Positions 1 to 12,279 of a stretch of DNA of 64,000 nt are shown piece by piece. A program made the translations under genes and the position numbers. The number at the start of each line of letters is the position of its first letter. The first letter of the stretch is position 1. The notes beneath the pieces are model-generated. The model was given only the letters and a program-made list of their open reading frames with translations, did not search any database and was not told where the DNA came from. Source of the DNA: Ophiodon elongatus (Eukaryota > Chordata > Actinopteri > Perciformes > Hexagrammidae); assembly GCA_016806645.1 (NCBI GenBank), contig JACSYO010000040.1, positions 641,001 to 705,000 on the forward strand. Direction: 5' to 3'.

Positions 1-1190
1 TTTAGTAAAAATGACTTTTATTCATGTTGATTTGAGTTGCACTTCAGGAAAAAATCTGATTTTATTTTCCAGGCCTGGGAGAGAAGGCAGGATCTTTTGT
101 TTAAGATCGAGTGGTGAAGAAACCTGTAATTTTGTTATTGAATGAAACCTAATGTGTGTCCACTGCATCTTTGTTTTTGGTGTCTTATAAGCCCATGAGG
201 GTTGGGCACGTTGTGTGCACGACATGAAAATAAATATATCAATCAATCAATGTTAGCTGGTGAAATAAGGCAAAGTTAAATAAACTAATTAAAAAGGGGC
301 TAAATGCAGAAAGTGTTGTTTCAGAAACAGCGTGTTCTCAGTGTTCAGGAATGACTCATCACTTATACGGTGTAGAAATACGATGACAAACAAAACCTGC
401 ACATTCTGACCTTTTTAAAGGTTATTTAATTATTTTGCTCCACGGAGAAACAAAACTTTTTTTTTTCTTTATAAATCAGTTGTAGTAAAAATGTGTTTTT
501 AAAGTTTTCTGTCACACAAAGAAAAACAGCCAAACCAACCATAACTAGCAGACATTTTTTTCCATATACTACACACAGCTCTAAACACTTAAAGTTCCTT
601 CATTTGAAGAGAAATAAAACTTAAGATCAAACAGATTATAAACTAAATCTAGGGCTTCACTTTCATCTCTTTCAAGTTTAGTTATTTTACCCAATAAAGT
701 GACTCAGTCTGCAAACAATCCTGATATGAAAAGCTACAGAGCTTTTAGAGTTTTTATTCAGTGGCTCTGTTGGTTTGGTGAACATGAAGGAAAAGGAAAA
801 GCCTCCTCTTGAGAACACACTGGGTGGCACCAGGCGGGAAATTTGGCGAGAAAGCTCCTGGATCGTTTTTAGGCAACAAAAAAAAAAAAAGGTGGTTCTG
901 CTTTACAGCATAAAAAAGGGAGAGGGTGCTGTTCCTCTGGCAGGACAAACAACTAAAGCTTTTTTAGAGTTCCTGACAATAGCAGATGGTAGAAGGAATG
1001 TGTCCCGGGGGTGAGGGGTGGGGGGGGGGATGGGCAAGGGGAACAGTCCTGTATGTGACAGGAAGCAGTGTGCTTTGTGGGTGAGTCAATGTTTGGGGAA
1101 AGACTTGCAGTGTGAGAGAGAGGTGAACTGATTTCCATTAATTAATCACAATGGATTTGACAATACGATCATGAACCTTTCTATAGGGAA
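1..1190. other. Gene-free AT-rich sequence
   Basis: No convincing exon is seen. Reading frames are short and have no recognisable domain. The stretch holds A/T runs (for example near 459 and 880) and a short G run near 1019-1029. Confidence 0.5.
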
Positions 1191-1275
1191 GGGGTGGCAA
1201 ACAAGCGCCCCGTGAAAGGGTCAAATCCGTCCCTTTGGATGAATCTGCAAATTGTGAAATGTATTCAGATTTTTT
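1188..1275 (+). mobile_element. Possible DNA-transposon remnant (hAT-like end)
   Basis: The text from 'aggggtggcaaacaagc' onward resembles the ends of hAT-type non-autonomous elements that begin with a CAAAC...GCCCCGTG-like string. No second terminus or target-site duplication was found, so this is recognition by resemblance only. Confidence 0.25.
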
Positions 1276-1613
1276 AATGAAATGTTCTGCTACTCCTATT
1301 CGTCCATTGGGGGTTGCATTGTCCTAATAAGAGTAGCAGGACCACCGTTGGTTACCCCCGTTAGGTCCCATGGTCTCATGTACTTGAGGAACATGAACCC
1401 AGAGTGTCAGGTTCTTAAAAAGGAATGGACCAGTTCCTTTTCCTCCAAAGAGGTAAAACGGAAGCCGGTGTGCCCGAGCACATTTCCGTGCTCAAGGAAC
1501 ACGATACACTGCGCCGCAATCAGACTCATCGCGGCTAAAAATAAAAGAACTTGCCGGGACAACTGAAAACAGAGACGTACATGACTTGTTGGGAGGTTTG
1601 AGGAAACAGACTT

Positions 1614-1777
1614 GTTTATGAATCTCAGGCTGTTTGGTAAATGACTCGGTCATTAATGGTGAACGTTTTCAGATTGCACTCGTAGTTCTTAATGCTAAAA
1701 GAAAAGGAAACATTTGAGGTTATTATGCAATGCTTTTAGTGGTCTGGCCCACTTGAGATATTTTGACTTTATTTCAG
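1614..1777 (+). repeat. 164-bp dispersed element, copy 1
   Basis: This stretch matches 2806-2969 over its full 164 bp with about eight mismatches by eye and no gap. Flanking sequences of the two copies are unrelated, so it is a discrete unit and not part of a larger duplication. On the minus strand it contains a pyrimidine tract followed by TTAG and a short open frame that ends inside the unit. No family is recognised. Confidence 0.8.
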
Positions 1778-2580
1778 GTTAAGGCCTTTCTTATCCTGAA
1801 AGAAAGAATACATGTGTTTACTGAAACATTTTCACATCTGTCGTTAAACAAAGACTACACTAAAGAAAAGAATCACTGAGAGTCGGACTATAGAAACCTT
1901 CCCCCGTGTTACATGGAGAATATAAGCTGAACCATACGATGGTCAGCCTTGGGCAGGAATGAATACATGAATAAATAAATGAATAAGCAGTCCTCTGGTG
2001 ATGTTGTACATTTTGTATGTATTTCAGAGAAATACCTCGTCGGGGTTGTGTGTACACAATCTGTAGGCGTAAAACATAGACGCTGTTCTTCTTGTGTTGT
2101 GGATGTTTTGTATTTGAGAAGCTGAGGAGCCTCTTTACTGTAGCAGCGGCTTGTTAAAGGGCCAACTCACCCTGTTTGCATCTCGCCAGATAGATGCAGA
2201 TACAGTAGTTCTGCTTTGACATGACGAGCTTTTGAGACATTCGTTCCTCGTGTGAAACAAGAAGTAACTTTCGTACTTCAGAAACGGCACATCTGCAGTT
2301 ATTTTGACCCAAACAACGATCTTTTCCTCAAACTCATAAAGTTGTTTCCTGTGAAAACAGAAGTGTATCATATTATTATACTACAATACATTGCTTTTAT
2401 TTCCAAAGTCACTTTCAATATGTGCATTCAACTATGAAACACTCAAAATTGTCTTCAAATAACTGGTATTAATATCTAACTCAGTGGTGCTAACCACAAC
2501 CCAGAACATAGAACCTCCTGTCCACTAACAGCTCAACAAACAGACAGTTACAGGGAAGAGGTTCAAGGTTCAAGAAGTTC

Positions 2581-2618
2581 TCCTCTACCCTACACTGGTG
2601 AGGGTGTAGGGTAGAGGA
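2581..2618. repeat. Perfect 15-bp inverted repeat (hairpin)
   Basis: The left arm TCCTCTACCCTACAC (2581-2595) is perfectly complementary to 2604-2618 across an 8-nt spacer. It lies at the left edge of a dispersed repeat that recurs near 62,112, so it is probably part of, or an insertion scar at, that element. Confidence 0.8.
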
Positions 2619-3000
2619 CCAACTACCAAGGACCCAGATCCAGAGCAGCGTCTGGCAGTCTGTCTGAGGTCAACCGTTGTATAGTCGAAGCTACCGTAAG
2701 ATATTTTATAGAGTGAATTTGAGTTTCCTCTAAACAGATACACAGCGTATATGTGTATATGTAGGGCTTTGATTGTGAAAGGTAAGAACGGAAGGAGTGG
2801 ATCTGGTTTATGAATCTCAGGCTGTTTGGTATATGACTTGGTCATTAATGGTGAACGTTTTCAGATTGCACTTGTAGTTCTTAATACTAAAAGAAAAGGA
2901 AACATTTGAGGTTATTATGCAATGCTTTTAGTGGTCTGACCCACTTGAGATATGTTTTCTTTATTTCAGTGGATCTGGTCTGAGCTGCCATTTTGTATAT
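2610..3000 (+). repeat. Dispersed repeat, interrupted by the 164-bp element
   Basis: Parts (agaggaccaactacc near 2612 and attgtgaaaggtaagaa near 2772) recur in the same order at 62,112-62,190. The 62-kb copy is uninterrupted where this one carries the 164-bp insert, so it acts as an empty site. Confidence 0.6.
2806..2969 (+). mobile_element. 164-bp dispersed element, copy 2, flanked by 8-bp direct repeat
   Basis: This is the second copy of the 1614-1777 unit. It is bracketed by TGGATCTG at 2798-2805 and 2970-2977, as expected for a target-site duplication, and it splits a dispersed repeat whose uninterrupted version is near 62,170. An 8-bp duplication is typical of hAT transposons, but no clear terminal inverted repeat or transposase is visible. 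It may be a non-autonomous passenger. Confidence 0.65.
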
Positions 3001-4270
3001 GTCTGTTCCGTAAAATGTGTTTGGTTGAATCCTTCGCTCGCACTGCGATTGCTCAGAAAAAATAAATCCCTCCTCCCCCGTGTATAGAGGTCTTAAGTGT
3101 AGGTAACCCTAGCTTTCACAAACCCTAGACCAAAAGCAGAACACTCTACTTAAACCAATAAGAAAGCTCAAGCGGGAGACTCAATGGGATTAAAGTCAAC
3201 TAGCAGCACGAGAACAGCCGGCAATCAGATCGAAGTCTGACCACACAATTAGATTTAACAGCATGCAGAGCACAATCAAGCAGCACAATGACGATGAAAA
3301 GTAAATATAATCAGTCTAATTCTAGCAACCTTGAAGAAATTCACAGCCAGAAGTCAAAATGGACACTGTTCCGGACTGACTTTTTGAAAATATTTATCCA
3401 AGACCACAATCTTCCCTTAATAACCTCAATCAAGAGCTTTGAGTGAGTAAACATTACGATTAAAATGATGCAGTATTTTGTATGCAAACCAGTGTTTGTT
3501 TGTTAAAATCTTATATTAATATGTCGTTAAGAACAACTCAGAGTGGGTGACGTTTATTTCAAGAGGAAATCTCTGTTGCCAATCAGTGTAGTATTCAGGA
3601 GAACCAGGATGGATGAATCAAAGATCCCTGATGACTCTGTGGACAAACCGACTGATGACACAATAACACGGCACAGCGCCGACCTGACAACCAAACATGT
3701 GCGTTGTTATGACCTCACCAACGAGCGAAATTTGGCAATTTCACCACTTCTTCTGAAATGTAATGTTTAAAAAAAAAAAAAAAAAACAGCAATCAGCTGG
3801 TCTACAATTTTTCATTAAAGGTGAAGTTGCCTTTGGCGTCTGTTGCCCTGATTTGATCCCGAGTTCAATTTGATTTCTGTCTTGCTGTCATTGGTTTAAC
3901 ACTGACCAGTCCGTCGGGGGAGGGGGGAGCAATGAAGTTAGTAATTCATCTCAGAAAAGGGCAGTGTCAGACCCAGCCAATCGCTAAATATAATGTGCCG
4001 CCAGCGATTCATGGGATCTGGAAAGCAGGCTCACCTCTGACCTTTGGCCTTTTTGAAATGGGCAACCTTTGCCAGGTGACCCGTTTGAATCCTCACACCT
4101 GCTGGGAAATGTGTCTGGGGTACATGAGCGGGGGAAGCATTAGCTTCTACTGTCACGATGCCCTTGCACAAGGCAACTGCTGTAGGGTAAGAGCATGCAT
4201 GCGTAGTTCCCTGAAGAAATATTTCAAGTAAGAATGCCTATATTTGCAGCAGAGATCTTCAGTGATCAGA
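3000..4270. other. No gene recognised
   Basis: The only notable feature is an A-run at 3769-3786. The small frames at 3543-3770 and 3932-4231 show no domain and no splice context. Confidence 0.45.
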
Positions 4271-4274
4271 TAGG

Positions 4275-4723
4275 GCTGAGGTACCGGGTATTAAACAAAA
4301 TAACCCAGTACCAAGTAGTATCAAAACTTCACCAGTCAAAAGATACCCGTAATCGATTTTTGTGCCCAGATCTAGTAAAAAAAACCAACTATTTGCATGG
4401 TTTTTGATTGCAGCCAATCATCACTATCCATTCATCCTTTATCTTTAAACGCTTCTCCTGCTCCCTTTATCTTTAAACGCTTCTCCTGCTCAGCCGGAAG
4501 GTGGCTGTCAAGCTTCTCCGGCAACGCGGCCCTGCCAGGCGACGCCGTTGTCAGCGGTAACCACGGTATAAGAGCTGTGCGACGGCGATTAGCTAGCCAG
4601 TGGAATACACACACAGCTTCCATTAACATGATGGGTATCGAATGAAGTACTCGGATGATATCGGTATCACTTTAAGGGTTCTGCTATTGGTATTGGTATT
4701 GGCATTGTCAACGATACCCTGCC
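4275..4723 (+). mobile_element. Dispersed element with GGTACC...GATACC ends
   Basis: The stretch starts with 'gaggtaccgggtattaaac' and ends with 'caacgataccctgcc'. It contains alternating 'ggtatcggtatc'-type sequence like a dispersed non-autonomous element common in fish. It also holds a 28-bp tandem duplication (atctttaaac at 4441 and 4469). The family assignment is from resemblance only. Confidence 0.4.
4436..4491 (+). repeat. 28-bp tandem duplication
   Basis: Two adjacent copies of a unit containing ATCTTTAAACGCTTCTCCTG begin 28 bp apart (4441 and 4469). Confidence 0.75.
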
Positions 4724-7700
4724 CGAGGGTCAGGGAATCTTTTGATCAGAGCTGTATTTTGAAGAAAGCTTAGATGGGGAATAAGACAGCCAACTGGTGT
4801 CAGCAGGGGTCAAAGAATATGGCCGGTCTGCCAGAACAGGGGGGCGATTAAACTCTCCTCTTCCTCAACACAACTACTGTGAAGCCACCGCGTGCCCTCG
4901 GGGGGTGGGGTGTTTGGGGGTTTGAGGTGGGGGGGCTTGACTATAATGATTGGCACCTGTGAAAGAGGGTTTGGGCAAGTGCACGGACCATATCAAAGAG
5001 GATCAGCCGGGGCACAGTGTGACCTGACTTTTATTAGGTGCCAAAATGAAATGGTCGCTCTATAGCCCTTCAAGAAATCATTTAACCAGTCACAGCTGAG
5101 AGAAATACACGCAAGCATGCACACGCTCACACTCGTGTAGTCTCACAAACACACACACACACACACACATACACACACACGTTGTATAATAAAGACCAAA
5201 GGTTGCTAGTATACATTTAGCGCGTGGTGAAAGTGGGAGGTATGTTGAGAAATTAGTCATTGGAAATCTGTTTGTGTCCTTGCATTGAAAAGTTGTTTCG
5301 ATGTGAATCAAGTTAGATGGAGAAGTCATGTCAAAACATTTATTACAAACACCGTCAGATTGACAGTAACCGCATGTGGTTTATAGTTTTAAAGTCACAT
5401 GCATAACTAACGGTTATATTTTGTCGTTCAGGCTTTTGATGACATACATACAAACAGATGTGATGTAAGATGTTATTGTAATTAGTGCAGGTGTATTTTA
5501 CCAGAAAAGCCTCAAATCAAAGTCACATTAAAAAAATGTATTGACCACATCCCAAGATTTTCTCATCAGCAGTTGGAGTTTGCTCAATTGTCATGGCAAC
5601 AACAACAAAAAGAAAACTGTTTCACATTCAAACAAGGAAGCTATCATTTGAATTTTTTCATTTGAATTTTTCATTTGAATGTTTTATTGGTGCCACTTCT
5701 ATTGGAGTTAATGGAGCGAGCACGGCAGGGTCCATCAACACCCATCACATCAGTGTTGTTTCACCTGTGACTGAAAACTGCTTATGCAAAATAAAATGAA
5801 AAACACATTACGTGATGATGACTGATGTTTTTTATCTAAATGTCCAATTAATTAATTGCGCAACAAGTAGCTATACATTTAGCTTTAGCTGTAGCTATGG
5901 CGTTAGGTTACTTAACCATGTATACATTGTATATTTACATGACATGAGATGTGTTTTGCAATAGTGGGGACACTTCAAGTCCTTAATAAAACCCAGTTTC
6001 ATATGTTCTGAAGGGGAGACAGATGTCTCCATGTTGTACGGCTTAAATGTTATCGACGAAAAAGTCCCACATTGGGCTGAATGATCCATTTGAATATTTC
6101 TGTCCGAGTACCGAAGGAGAAGAAAAGAAAGTGAAGAGAAGCGCTCAGGGACAAAGCTTCTCAAAACAATAGTTTTACCCTGAACATTCAACCTTGTTGT
6201 CCACGAGTGTAAAAATAAGTTTAGCCGAAGCACTTGTGTTGCCAAACAGACGATTTGACCTCCATCTCTTTCAACATCTCAGATCGCTGTCCTCGCACTA
6301 AGAAAGTGAAATCAGTTGTCAGAGCTGGAACAGTTTATTAAAGGGTCACATCTTTTAGAAAATAAGGAGTACAAAATTGTAGGATCAATCTTAAAATGCC
6401 ATAAGTCCATACGCAGACAAACAGGAAGCATTAGAACCACTTTCCATGTTCACCTCCTCTCTTAGAACAGAAACGGACCAACCTCAAACTGTCCATGCCA
6501 ACGCATGTCTTTGCATTTTGTCCATTCTCTGTCTGGTTACTGGAAGTCTGGACTTCATAGCAAATATTTCCTGTCACTTAGCAGCACCCCCGCTCTCCGA
6601 GCCATCTCTCTGTTCCCTGTTTCCTCATTTGTTGTGTCTCCACAATGGCCGAGCCGGCCGTCCCCTTGAGGGACTGCTTCACTCCACTGTTGTGTGTCGG
6701 CAGTCCTCTGCCTTTTTGCACAAACATATCGATCACCTCCACCCCTCCTCCTTTGTCACCTTTTTCTGTCCTGGGCTAAAAATACACTTTCGTGTCGCCG
6801 ACCACCACCACCTCCAATCCTCTCTCCTTCATCCCTTGACCCCCGTCTCCTTCAGGCTTTAATCTTCTTCATATTTATGTCTAGAATGTTTGTTTCGTCA
6901 AAAATCCATGTCGCAACCTTTTCCCAAGACTCTGTGACCTTAAGATGCTATCGTCGTATTCAGAGGTCGGAGGATCGCCCGTACATTCGGAGTCGCATTG
7001 GATTCCTTTGTGAAAACCCATATATGTACAGTCCTCACATAAATGCTGATTGCTGTGTTATTAGGTTCCTATTGCTCATAAAAACCCGACAGCCTCTGGA
7101 TGTTTACAGAGCAGGGGACTTTACAGGGGTCAAGAAAAGGAAATTGCTGCTCAAAGCAGATGTGGGAGTATGACTTAAGACGTACAACTCAATCTATGAC
7201 CTGATCCAAATAAAAATAAATAAAGAACACAGGCCCTCGAGATAAAAGCCCATCGCCAGTGTTTAATTGTAGAGCCAGGCTCAGTCTTTTGCCCAAAAAG
7301 TGTCTTAACTCTGCCCTCGTTTACCCTCGTTGATGAAATCTCACCTGTGATCCTCTTATCTCTTTGACAGGCCTGACAATAACAAGCGCGAAGGTCACCG
7401 CAAAGACACTGCTTTGCTCCTGAAATAACAAGTTTGGTTTTCATAAGGCTGGAGAAGTGGCAATAATGTCCAGCTCAGTGAATACCCTTGGCGGGTGCAA
7501 GGAAGGTGTGTTTGCAGGGAGGCTTTTCGGGAAGGTCACGGCAGCAAGGCCTCGACTGAAGTGTCTCAATCAAGGCGGTGCAGAGGAAGGGTCACCTGAT
7601 GGCCAGTGGCGTCCGTTCCTGAGGGCACTTAGCCCTGGATGAGTAGCTAATGGAGGGAGTCATCCAGAGCAGATTCACCTAACCGATGTAAATAGGCATC

Positions 7701-9330
7701 CACTCACAAATACACGGAGGAAGCGTGGAACTGCTGAGTGCTGCGAAGCCAAAGGTGCTATTAAGGGGACGAAATAACACTCAACAATATCCACAGAAGC
7801 TGTTTCGGCGTGCGCCGAGCAGACAGCGTCGGGAGCGGGACTTAAAGAAAGATCTTGTGATTTTTTTTTTTTCTTCCATTATTTAAAAGTAGGACATTAA
7901 ACCTTCTGATTGTCTGCGATTAATCTTCGCAGGGGGAAACAAAACCGATGAGGCATTAAATCATTTTGCAAAAAAATTCAAAGAATAGTCCAAGACTTAC
8001 TCGTCACTCTGACAGCAGTCAATGTATATAAAAAAAAAAAACTAGGGGAAAAACATGCAGTAAAAAAACAAAAAAAACAACTCGACAACATATTAAATCT
8101 GATCGTGCCGTAACGAAAAGCGAGCAGTGATAATAATAAGCTCTGATGGGGCCCTCTTATGGCCCATCGATTTCCAATAGCTGAGATCATAGAAAGCTGG
8201 GTGGGGTAATTACACTGTGCAAGCAGAGGTCGTCCTGAGCAAATATCATTATCATCAGATTAGAATGAAAGGCTGGCGCGGGTCGAGCTCTGGGTGAAGG
8301 AGACCCAGAGGAGAAGCTCCTCGGCACACATCCCTGACCCTTCATCAATGTCCCCACCTTGCTCCCGACTCCACGGGTCAGCCCTACATCACACTGACAC
8401 AAACAAGGGGGGGGGGGGAGGGGCAGGTCACCGAAGCACATCCATTCATCAGTGAGGGACAAGGCATATGATGAGAATGATACCTCGGAGTAGCAAACAC
8501 ATAAACAAGGGGAGGAACGGGGGCAGCGACACCAGGAGGCACGGCGTTTTATTGGAGGCTGGATTGATGGAAACGTTTGTTTTATTTGGGGAAAAAAAGG
8601 GCCTTCAGGTAGTAGACATGAATAAAGGAAGAGCTCTTCCTTTACTCACGTGATTACGTCAGTCGTATCGATTTACATACATATGTATTATTGATTCATG
8701 TCTTGTTTTCTTTTATTAATAATTTAGTCTTTAAAATGTCAAAGAAAATTGTAAAAAAATGGCCTTCACAAGTGTCATCTTTAAATTATTCATGTTGTCC
8801 AATCCACAAACCCAAGGATATTAAAAATGAGTTAAAACACAACAGGAAATTCTAGAAGCTGGAACTATTAAAAGGTTTGGCACTTTTGTTTTGTACATGA
8901 TTTAAAAGACTCTAGTAGATGAATACCACGTTGACCAAATAAAATAATTGACTGTTCCAGTTATAACTGAATCCAAATAGTTGCATGATGGAAAGAGGCC
9001 AAAATGTGGTTATATCATATTATGAAATAATGTAACTTCATATGATATTTTATGAAAAGTTACTCCTTGTTTTTCGTGTGTTTTTCCTACGAAGGTCCAG
9101 CAACACGTATGTACATGCATACAGCCTTTTCAAAATAAACTTCCGTCTTCATAAGAAACTCAATTAGTTTTAGGCAACAAAACGACTTAGTTAGGTTTCG
9201 GTAAAGATCGTCGTTTGGGTTAAAATAACCAGAGAAGTATCGTTACTGAAGCACGCAAGTCACAGGACAAAAACATCAACGGTCACTTCTCTTTTCTCAC
9301 GAGGAACAAAAAACGTTGGACGCACCCACC
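4724..9330. other. Non-coding interval, no gene recognised
   Basis: A (CA)n tract lies at 5147-5180. Open frames at 6446-6862 and 6694-7173 overlap each other in low-complexity CCACC-rich sequence and show no domain. The stretch 8190-8470 is unique and not obviously repetitive. Confidence 0.45.
9166..9240 (+). repeat. Dispersed repeat fragment (ttaggcaacaaaacgac type)
   Basis: The string 'ttttaggcaacaaaacgac' followed by 'ttagttaggtttcgg' recurs at 22,479-22,515 in diverged form. It belongs to a common fish dispersed repeat. Confidence 0.5.
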
Positions 9331-9332
9331 TC

Positions 9333-9580
9333 CCCTCCATCTTGGATTTTGTGCATCCCAAGAACGGAAGTTACCATATTTAGAATGCAGAGGAGTGACG
9401 TAGAGACGGCATATACGGCTCTGGTAACGATAAATCAAGAAAGAAGTAGAGTAAATGTCTCATAGACTTCTATACAACCAGAGGAGTCGCCCCCTGGTGG
9501 TCAGGAGAGAGAATGCAGGTTTTTAAGACTTTCCCATCGGCTTCACTCTGCATAACCAGAGGTTGCCATCTGATATCAGT
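9333..9580 (+). repeat. Truncated copy of the CTCF-core-bearing dispersed repeat
   Basis: The copy runs from 'ccatcttggattttg' to 'aaccagaggttgcc'. It shares 'catatacggctctgg', 'aatcaaga.agaagtagagt' and 'tctatacaaccagaggagtc' with the longer copies at 45.4 kb (same strand) and 63.3 kb (opposite strand). Relative to those, about 170 bp of the middle is missing and the 73-bp cassette is present once. The CTCF-like core lies on the minus strand at 9488-9500. Confidence 0.8.
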
Positions 9581-11289
9581 TAAAGTTTAAAGTATCAGTT
9601 TCCTGTGAGTTGTTTGGTACATCAGTGTTGGACATTTTATGAATAACACAACACGTGCATATAAAAAAAGGCATAACTGGCAGTGCATAGCTAGTTTTGA
9701 TTGAAACTGTCAACGGTCTGACCCTATTAACATAAAATAAAACATATAAGGAGTTGCTATGAAAATGAATATTTGCAAAGGAGCATGCATTAAAAGCAGA
9801 ATCATCTCTGCCTCTCTCTCCAATATGTCATTTATGGTTCAAATGAAGTGTGGAGAAGTAGACGAACCATTCACAGATGATTAGGTGGGAGGGAGTCCCA
9901 GCAGGCCCGCCTCCCCTCACCCTGGTACCCCCCATCACCCCCCTCAGCCCAGCAAGAGGCCGTGAGTGCCACTCTGACGAGCCTGTGAAGTCCCTATCTG
10001 TGGCGCTCAGTGTGGGAGCTGGCCCGGGCCACCAGCATTACCATAAACAGGGCGTGCTGCTGGGGTCCGCCTGTCAGGGGCTGTCACCGCCGAGGACGGA
10101 GGAGAGACGCTCTGCATTACCCTCCAGGCTTATCTCGCTCCCGGTGCGTCCCACCCCCCCCAAAAAAAAGAAAAGAAAGTGGGGATTAGTGCTCAGACAG
10201 GAATTGCTTTTTGGTCCTTGTCACTCCTGCTCGATTATTGAACTTCTGCTTTTAAACTCAGACTAATATTCTCGTCCTTCTCCAGAACTTTCCCAAAGTG
10301 AGGGAATCCCCGGGGTTTTGAAACAGCAAACCCACAGCATCTGAGTTTGTTTGATTTTGGTGACACCTTTGGTGCCGAGTTGTGTTTCCATGAGCCAATG
10401 AAATGCCCACGTTTAGATTTTGCTTGTGCATGGGGTCCTTTACGAGCATTTGGAGCAGATAAAAACAAATTCCACACTCGAGTAAAACAGAAGTGCACCA
10501 AATAAACCCAAAGATAATTTGACCAGATCCAAAATGCGGTGAACCTGAACAGACCCAGAGGAAGAACTCCAACTCGTGATGCTGCACCAATTAACAAGCA
10601 GCCGAGGTCGTTGTCTCTGTTTTCTCTCTTTACATTCTCAGTCTCACTTTCCTGCGAAGAACTTTACTTTTCACGATTATTCATATAAATTACTGATGCT
10701 TCTACCGGAGAACGTTTTTATTTCTGCTGCAGTTGAAAAAGTACCGCTTCAACAAATAATCTGCCCCAAATTGAAAATGTAATGTTCACAAATAAGCACA
10801 AAAACATTCAGTAGATATGGTATTGTATAATTTCAGGTCAAATACTTAGATGTTCATATGTTGAAAGCTTTGAATACACCTTTAAAATGGAATAAAATTT
10901 AATTCAAAATATTGTATAATGATTACCGTGTTCGGCTGAGGCTTTTCAAAAAATTCTGCCTGAACACTTATTCAATAGTCGAATAAAAGGAAACCGATAT
11001 TCTGTGGAAAGTACTACTGCAGAAGTTTTAAAAAGTCTACTTGATACCTTCTCGCAGAGCAAAAGCCAGGAGTTAAACCTTGAGAGGATTTGTGAAACCA
11101 TTGTTTCCCAAGTCAGAAATGAACTTTCACACTTTGCATTGTGGAAGTTTCTCCTCTCGTCTGTTTCCCATTGCTGGCTACAACCGCCTTGTTTCCAGCA
11201 AACTTATTTTTTTCTGTTGAAGAGAGCGTGATAAATCACAAAATGATTTCTTGAACTCCAGCTGTACAGCGTGGAGACTTCCTCCCCCC

Positions 11290-12010
11290 TCCATCACCGC
11301 CGCCTATAGAAACGCCTTCGGCAGATTTCTTGACGTCCCCCGCGTCGGTGATTTCCGTGTCCCCCGGCTCCGGGGAGGCGCTCGCTCCGGTGGCACCGAC
11401 GATGATGTAGCGTGAAAGGTAAAGGTGCTCCAACATCGGCTGACGGATGTTTGCTTCACCGACAACGGAACGGCAGTTAGGTCCTTCCTCTTCCTCTCCA
11501 CCCTCCTCTTCCTCAGTCAGTGCGGCCGCGTGGGCTCCCGGCCAACCACAAGACGGCTGCAACAATGCGAGAGCCTAATCCATACCTCCAGACCTCGGGC
11601 CTAATCAAACAGACCGAATGTCGGGAAGGAGTCAATAGCTGCTTAATTACTAACGAGAGTAATGACAATAACAATCGTGCTCCTTTCCGGGCTAACGTAA
11701 TTAAGGGAGGCACGAACGGCATGCCGAAGGGAGAGCCCGCCTCCGAGCGGGGCGGCAATTAGGGCAGGAGCCGAGGAGGCAGGAGCCGAGGAGGCAGCTC
11801 GTGGCGAAGGCATGAGACGAGCTGCAAACACTGTCTCGGCCGTCTCTCCCTCGTCCAGCACCTTGTCCTCCTTTCAGGCATCAGTATCATCAGTCGGTGC
11901 CATGCGCTGACAGCGCCGGGCTTCGTTATATTGGTCCTGCCCGTCGGCGGCGCGAACACTGTGTTGTTCCGACACCCGGCTTCCTCCGGCACGTCGCTGC
12001 CGGCTGCCAT
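11290..12010. promoter_or_regulatory. GC/CpG-rich block with homeodomain-type sites
   Basis: CpG dinucleotides are dense at 11,290-11,540 and again at 11,700-12,010. The core at 11,560-11,720 is unique sequence with TTAATTAC and GTAATTAAG motifs. The texture suggests a CpG-island promoter or conserved enhancer, but no transcript is evident. Confidence 0.3.
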
Positions 12011-12019
12011 GTTTAATGA

Positions 12020-12081
12020 CCCTCCTCCTCATCCTCCTCCTCCTCATCCTCCTCCTCCTCATCCTCCTCCTCCTCCTCCTG
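12020..12081 (+). repeat. CTC-rich minisatellite, 15-bp period
   Basis: About four units of CCTCCTCCTCATCCT-type sequence. It generates meaningless low-complexity frames on both strands. Confidence 0.85.
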
Positions 12082-12279
12082 CATCCAGCGCTCAGTAGGC
12101 ACAGCGTGAGATGTGGGGAAACACTCAATTTCTGTAATGGCTTGAAATGGAGTAAATATCACTCCCTCCCCCCCTTGCATTTGTTACTCGTTCAAGCCCT
12201 GTTATCACTTGCTGCCTAATTTCCTGGTGCACTGACAAAGGCAGAGGGCGTTTCCATGGAGAGGGAACCCTTGCGGTTT

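Noticed and set aside
1614..1777. Short minus-strand frame after a pyrimidine tract and TTAG, seen in both 164-bp copies
   Set aside because: Only about 20 codons, no partner exons and no family match. Its preservation is explained by recent duplication of the unit.
6446..7173. Overlapping 138- and 159-codon frames
   Set aside because: Low-complexity CCACC-rich sequence read in two frames, with no domain or splice context.
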